Under the pieces are notes generated by a model. It saw only the letters and a list, made by a program, of their open reading frames with translations. It was not told where the DNA came from and did not search any database. Both the position numbers and the translations under genes were made by a program. A DNA stretch of 8,980 bases from Chloroflexota bacterium. GTDB taxonomy: Bacteria > Chloroflexota > UBA5177 > JANWHV01. The stretch spans positions 1-8,980 of the forward strand of contig JAICHN010000207.1 in assembly GCA_025924845.1 (NCBI GenBank). The letters run 5' to 3'. Positions 5,701 through 8,980 of the stretch are shown here, in pieces; position 1 is the first letter of the stretch, and the number at the start of each line of letters is the position of its first letter.

Positions 5701-7575
5701 GTGAGGCTGTCTGTCTGTCCCTGGAGCGCGGTGCGATCGATGATGCGGTGGGGCTGCCGCCCTTTCCGTTCCGCTCTCTCCCTCGGCTTGGGTAGTGCGG
5801 CGATCGTCGGAATCCTGGTTCTTGCCGCCCTGGGATTGCATCCCTTGGCGCAGGCCGCGCCTTCCCGTGGACCGAGCGTCGCTCTAACCTCCAAGCTGCC
5901 ATCGAATCAACCGGTCGGTACCTCCATCGTCTGGCATGCCGAGTCACGGGGGCTTACCGCTCCGGTCTACCAGTTCAGTGTGATGCCGTCCGGCGGTCCT
6001 TCACGCGTCGTACGCGATTTCAGCGCCGGGGCGGCCTTCACCTGGACGCCGCTGCAAGAAGGCCAATATACCATTCAGGTTTTGGCGAAGAGCGGCTTCG
6101 CCGGTACAAGCACGGTGAAGTCCGTCGCGACGTTCATCATCGCGTCTCGGGTCACGAAGGCGAGCCCCGTGGTCAGCGCCACCAACAACCCGCTGGTCGC
6201 CCTCTACAGCGCGCCGGCCTGTACCGCTGGTACGCTGGTGGTGCAGTTCCGTCCCGACGCCGGCTCCTCGCCCTGGCAGTCCACGGCGGCGCAGCCCTGC
6301 CGTGCCAAGCAGAGTATCAACGTCCTCGTAGCCGGGATGCGGCCGAAAACGCGTTACATCTTGCGCGATGTGGTCACCTCGGGTAAAACTCAGACCAGCT
6401 CCGACGTGCTGGCTTTCATGACCGGCGCCCCACCTTCCGGACTGAAGATCGCCACGTTTACCGTGAAGAAGGCGCCCACCGCCCAGGCCGATCTGGGGCT
6501 CCCCGTCATCTTCCACTCGCTAAACGTCAATCCCTCGCCCTCGGTCGCCAATCCGATCGCGACCGACCTCAACGGCAATCTGCTTTGGTATTACGACACC
6601 CTGCATAACGGCCTGGTCCTGGTCCTGGGCGTCCATATCTTACCGGGCGGCACCTTCCTGCTGATCGGACGAGACGCCAATCGGGCGATCGGCGCCGATG
6701 TGCTCCGTGAAATCGATCTCGCGGGCAACACGGTGCGCGAGACCAATATCGAGGCGGTCAGCGCGCAGTTGGCCCGCCGCGGCCAGGAACGGATTTACTC
6801 ATTCCATCACGATGCCCTGCGGCTGCCCAACGGCGATACCGCCGTGTTCGGCGCGGTGGAGCGCAAAATCGGCAACCATGTGGTGATGGGCGATATGGTC
6901 ATCGTCCTCGACGCCGACTTCCAGGTGGCATGGACCTGGGATTCCTTCGACCATCTGACACCGCCCGCGACCATTCCTCCCGGCTGGCAAACCTGCACCA
7001 CCGCCAAGCCGTGCCCCCTGCCCGCTTTGCGGCCCTACGATTGGACCCATGCCAACGGCTTTTCGTGGTCATCGACCGATGACGACTTGACCATCTCCTT
7101 CCGCAATATCAACCTGACGGTCAAAATCGCCTATCAGAACGGCCATGGCGACGGCAAAATCCTGTGGCGCCTGGGCCCGGGCGACGATTTCACCCTCAAG
7201 TCGTCCACTCCCTCCCCGTGGTTTTCGCATCAACACAACACGACCTACGTGTCCCCCGATACCGTGGCCCTCTTCGACAACGGCAACGTTCGTTGTGATG
7301 CCGGCATGGTGAAAGGCTGCCAGAGCCGCGGACAGGTCTACAAACTGGACGAGCAGCATCACATGGCCACTCTGCTGCTCAGCGTCAATCTGGGCGCGTT
7401 CTGGCAGGCGCTCGGCAGCGCGCAGGAGCTTTCTAATGGTAACTTCAGCTTCGCGGGCGGCTTTGCTCCCCCCTCGAAAGAGGACGAGTTCCGCCCCGAT
7501 GGAACCGAAGTGTATGAACTGGATACCACCGCTTCGGAGTATCGGGCCTACCGAATTAGCGGTATGTCGTTTTAA
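5701..7575 (+). CDS. Secreted arylsulfotransferase (ASST family)
   Basis: This 624-residue protein is probably an arylsulfate sulfotransferase. Such enzymes move sulfate from a phenolic sulfate ester to another phenol through a sulfohistidine, without PAPS, outside the cytoplasm. Residues 1-52 are a long signal peptide or anchor: a basic start, a hydrophobic core at about 27-46, and an AQA-like cleavage site. Two beta-sandwich-like segments follow (about 58-148 and 154-242, the second with Cys174 and Cys200), then the propeller-type catalytic region from about 248. Likely equivalents of the E. coli AssT active site are His370 ([11 protein letters not shown]), His450 and Arg468 (DWTHANG to ISFR, with the same 18-residue spacing as His356-Arg374) and His512 (HQHNTTY), the presumed sulfated His436 equivalent. 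Cys432/438 and Cys532/540 may form disulfides. The gene has a structured leader and ends 2 bp before the phosphoesterase gene, so the two should be co-expressed. Donor and acceptor are unknown. Confidence 0.87.
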   Translation: MRLSVCPWSAVRSMMRWGCRPFRSALSLGLGSAAIVGILVLAALGLHPLAQAAPSRGPSVALTSKLPSNQPVGTSIVWHAESRGLTAPVYQFSVMPSGGPSRVVRDFSAGAAFTWTPLQEGQYTIQVLAKSGFAGTSTVKSVATFIIASRVTKASPVVSATNNPLVALYSAPACTAGTLVVQFRPDAGSSPWQSTAAQPCRAKQSINVLVAGMRPKTRYILRDVVTSGKTQTSSDVLAFMTGAPPSGLKIATFTVKKAPTAQADLGLPVIFHSLNVNPSPSVANPIATDLNGNLLWYYDTLHNGLVLVLGVHILPGGTFLLIGRDANRAIGADVLREIDLAGNTVRETNIEAVSAQLARRGQERIYSFHHDALRLPNGDTAVFGAVERKIGNHVVMGDMVIVLDADFQVAWTWDSFDHLTPPATIPPGWQTCTTAKPCPLPALRPYDWTHANGFSWSSTDDDLTISFRNINLTVKIAYQNGHGDGKILWRLGPGDDFTLKSSTPSPWFSHQHNTTYVSPDTVALFDNGNVRCDAGMVKGCQSRGQVYKLDEQHHMATLLLSVNLGAFWQALGSAQELSNGNFSFAGGFAPPSKEDEFRPDGTEVYELDTTASEYRAYRISGMSF

Positions 7576-7577
7576 CT

Positions 7578-8980
7578 ATGGTGCGGACGTGGAGACCGGC
7601 CCGCCGAATAGTGGCCGCGCTATTCCTGGTCGTCGTGCTGATTGGGGGCGGCCTCGTCTACGCGCGTCATGAGGAGATTCCTCGGGCGACACCGGCCAAT
7701 CAGCCGCTCACGTTCGCGCCGATACCGGCCAGGGAGGCACCGCAAGTGGCGGCGGCGCGGCGCAAGATCAAGCACATCGTGTTCGTCATCCTGGAGAACC
7801 ATACCTACGATAATGTCTTCGGGCGGTTCCCCGGTGGGGACGGCACAACCACGGCAGTTTCCGGCAAGGGCAGCATTCCCCTGGTCCATGCTCCACCATA
7901 CGGCTGGCATGATATCGATCACGAATACGGCAATGCGGTCAAAGCGGTCAACGGAGGCAAAATGAACCGTTTTGCCGACAATCCCGGTGCTGATCTCAAC
8001 GGCGATCAGGCGGCATTCGAGCAATACGACCAGAGCGACATCCCGAACTTCTGGAGCTACGCCCAACACTTCACCCTGGGCGATCATATGTTCTCTTCCA
8101 TGATCGGTCCGACCTTCCCCAATCACCTGTTCACCGTCGCCGCGCAGTCCGGCGGTATCGTGACCAATCCGCAGAACAATACGGCCAACGGCTGGGGCTG
8201 CGATAGCACGCCCGGCTCCTACGCTCAGGCGCTTGGCTCGGATGGAAAGCTCAAGAAGGTAGGAACCTGCCTGAGCTTCTCCACCATGGCCGATGTCATG
8301 CAAAAGATGAAGGTGCCCTGGACCTACTACGGGGCGGAGAAGCCGGACGCCGGGTATTTGTTCTCCACGCTCGATGCCTTCGGCAGTATCCGTAATACCT
8401 CGCTATGGACCCAGAAGGTGAAGGATCAGAACGACTTCGCGGCCGATGCGAAGCACGGCAAGCTGCCCGCCTTCAGTTGGGTAAGCCCTACCTTTTTGAC
8501 CAGCACCCATCCGCCGTTCTCCATGTGTACGGGCGAAAACTGGTTCGTCGACAAAATGAATGCTCTGATGCAAGGGCCGGACTGGAGCAGCACCGCCGTC
8601 TTCCTGGTATGGGACGACTTCGGCGGCTATTACGACCACCTAGCGCCCCCCAAAGTCGATGCGCTTGGTCTGGGGCCGCGGGTGCCCTTGATCGTGATCT
8701 CCCCCTATGCGAAGCAAGGGACGATTACCCACACCACCTACGGCTTCGAGTCGGTGCTCAAAACGGCCGAGGAGATCTTCAAACTGCCCTCTTTGACCGA
8801 CCGCGATCGCGACGCCAACGACGTGCTGGGCGCCTTCAATTTCGCTCAGAAGCCGATTGCCCCCATGGCGCTAAAGACCCGATCCTGCGCTCCGGGTTTC
8901 AGCAAGGCCCAGTTCCCGATCTTCACGCGCGGCAGCTTCAGCCAAACGGTCACCTCCATGCTCCATCTCAGTCTGGATCA
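7578..8980 (+). CDS. Extracytoplasmic phosphoesterase (phospholipase C / AcpA-type), 3' end outside window
   Basis: The frame is open from the ATG at 7578 to the window end, giving at least 467 residues without a stop. Residues 11-29 form one hydrophobic segment after a basic start, so it is secreted or anchored outside. The PF04185 phosphoesterase pattern is clear: [20 protein letters not shown] at 63-82 (metal ligands Glu73 and Asn74), GPTFPNHLF at 177-185 with Thr179 as the likely nucleophile, [15 protein letters not shown] at 344-358 with Asp346/Asp347 as metal ligands, and [16 protein letters not shown] at 366-381. The family cleaves phosphate mono- or diesters, including phospholipids and acid phosphatase substrates. 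The second metal residue is Asp where family members such as AcpA have Glu, a variant that may be natural in this branch. No ribosome site precedes the ATG. It starts 2 bp after the arylsulfotransferase stop, so coupled translation is likely. Residues after about 430 leave the recognised domain and are cut off by the window. Confidence 0.9.
   Translation, partial: MVRTWRPARRIVAALFLVVVLIGGGLVYARHEEIPRATPANQPLTFAPIPAREAPQVAAARRKIKHIVFVILENHTYDNVFGRFPGGDGTTTAVSGKGSIPLVHAPPYGWHDIDHEYGNAVKAVNGGKMNRFADNPGADLNGDQAAFEQYDQSDIPNFWSYAQHFTLGDHMFSSMIGPTFPNHLFTVAAQSGGIVTNPQNNTANGWGCDSTPGSYAQALGSDGKLKKVGTCLSFSTMADVMQKMKVPWTYYGAEKPDAGYLFSTLDAFGSIRNTSLWTQKVKDQNDFAADAKHGKLPAFSWVSPTFLTSTHPPFSMCTGENWFVDKMNALMQGPDWSSTAVFLVWDDFGGYYDHLAPPKVDALGLGPRVPLIVISPYAKQGTITHTTYGFESVLKTAEEIFKLPSLTDRDRDANDVLGAFNFAQKPIAPMALKTRSCAPGFSKAQFPIFTRGSFSQTVTSMLHLSLD

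Noticed and set aside
5427..5894. 155-codon minus-strand frame across the leader and start of the arylsulfotransferase gene
   Set aside because: It overlaps the signal peptide coding region of a strongly supported gene, has no recognisable domain, and lacks a good ribosome site.

Overview
This is a high-GC bacterial window (roughly two thirds G+C by eye) with strong Shine-Dalgarno sites, GTG starts on two genes, and six protein-coding genes in three transcription units. The organism cannot be named from the sequence. The combination of a GatC-like protein ending in a DPRW motif, CUT1-type transport genes, and a secreted arylsulfotransferase next to a secreted phosphoesterase suggests a soil-type Chloroflexota or a similar GC-rich lineage. 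That is a low-confidence guess.

Layout. (1) On the minus strand, a two-gene unit encodes a 74-residue GatC-like protein (1759 to 1535) and then an amidase-signature hydrolase (1499 to 84). (2) A 329-bp divergent intergenic region (1760-2088) carries a palindrome next to a well-formed sigma70-type promoter pointing right. (3) On the plus strand, a solute-binding protein (2089-3468) is followed 30 bp later by one gene (3499-5241) that fuses both halves of a MalF/MalG-type permease. No ATPase gene accompanies them. (4) A 459-bp intergenic region (5242-5700) is unusually rich in structure. It has a 28-bp stem inverted repeat, two TATACT hexamers, and a compact branched fold just upstream of the next gene. 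(5) A second plus-strand unit encodes a secreted arylsulfotransferase (5701-7575) and, 2 bp later, a membrane-anchored or secreted phosphoesterase (7578 to beyond the window end). The phosphoesterase has no stop codon in the window.

How the genes work together. The binding protein and fused permease should form an importer for a sugar, polyol or glycerophosphodiester-like solute, powered by an ATPase encoded elsewhere. The amidase and GatC-like protein resemble the catalytic and small subunits of GatCAB-derived amidase complexes such as AtzE/AtzG, but the substrate is unknown. The arylsulfotransferase and phosphoesterase both act outside the cytoplasm on sulfate or phosphate esters and appear translationally coupled.

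The most notable features are the long inverted repeat at 5316-5431, in which all five mismatches become G.U pairs in plus-strand RNA; the branched, possibly bistable leader at 5594-5669; the single-polypeptide CUT1-type permease; and the arylsulfotransferase-phosphoesterase pair. None of these proves a new system. The two RNA-scale structures are the best candidates for something undescribed.
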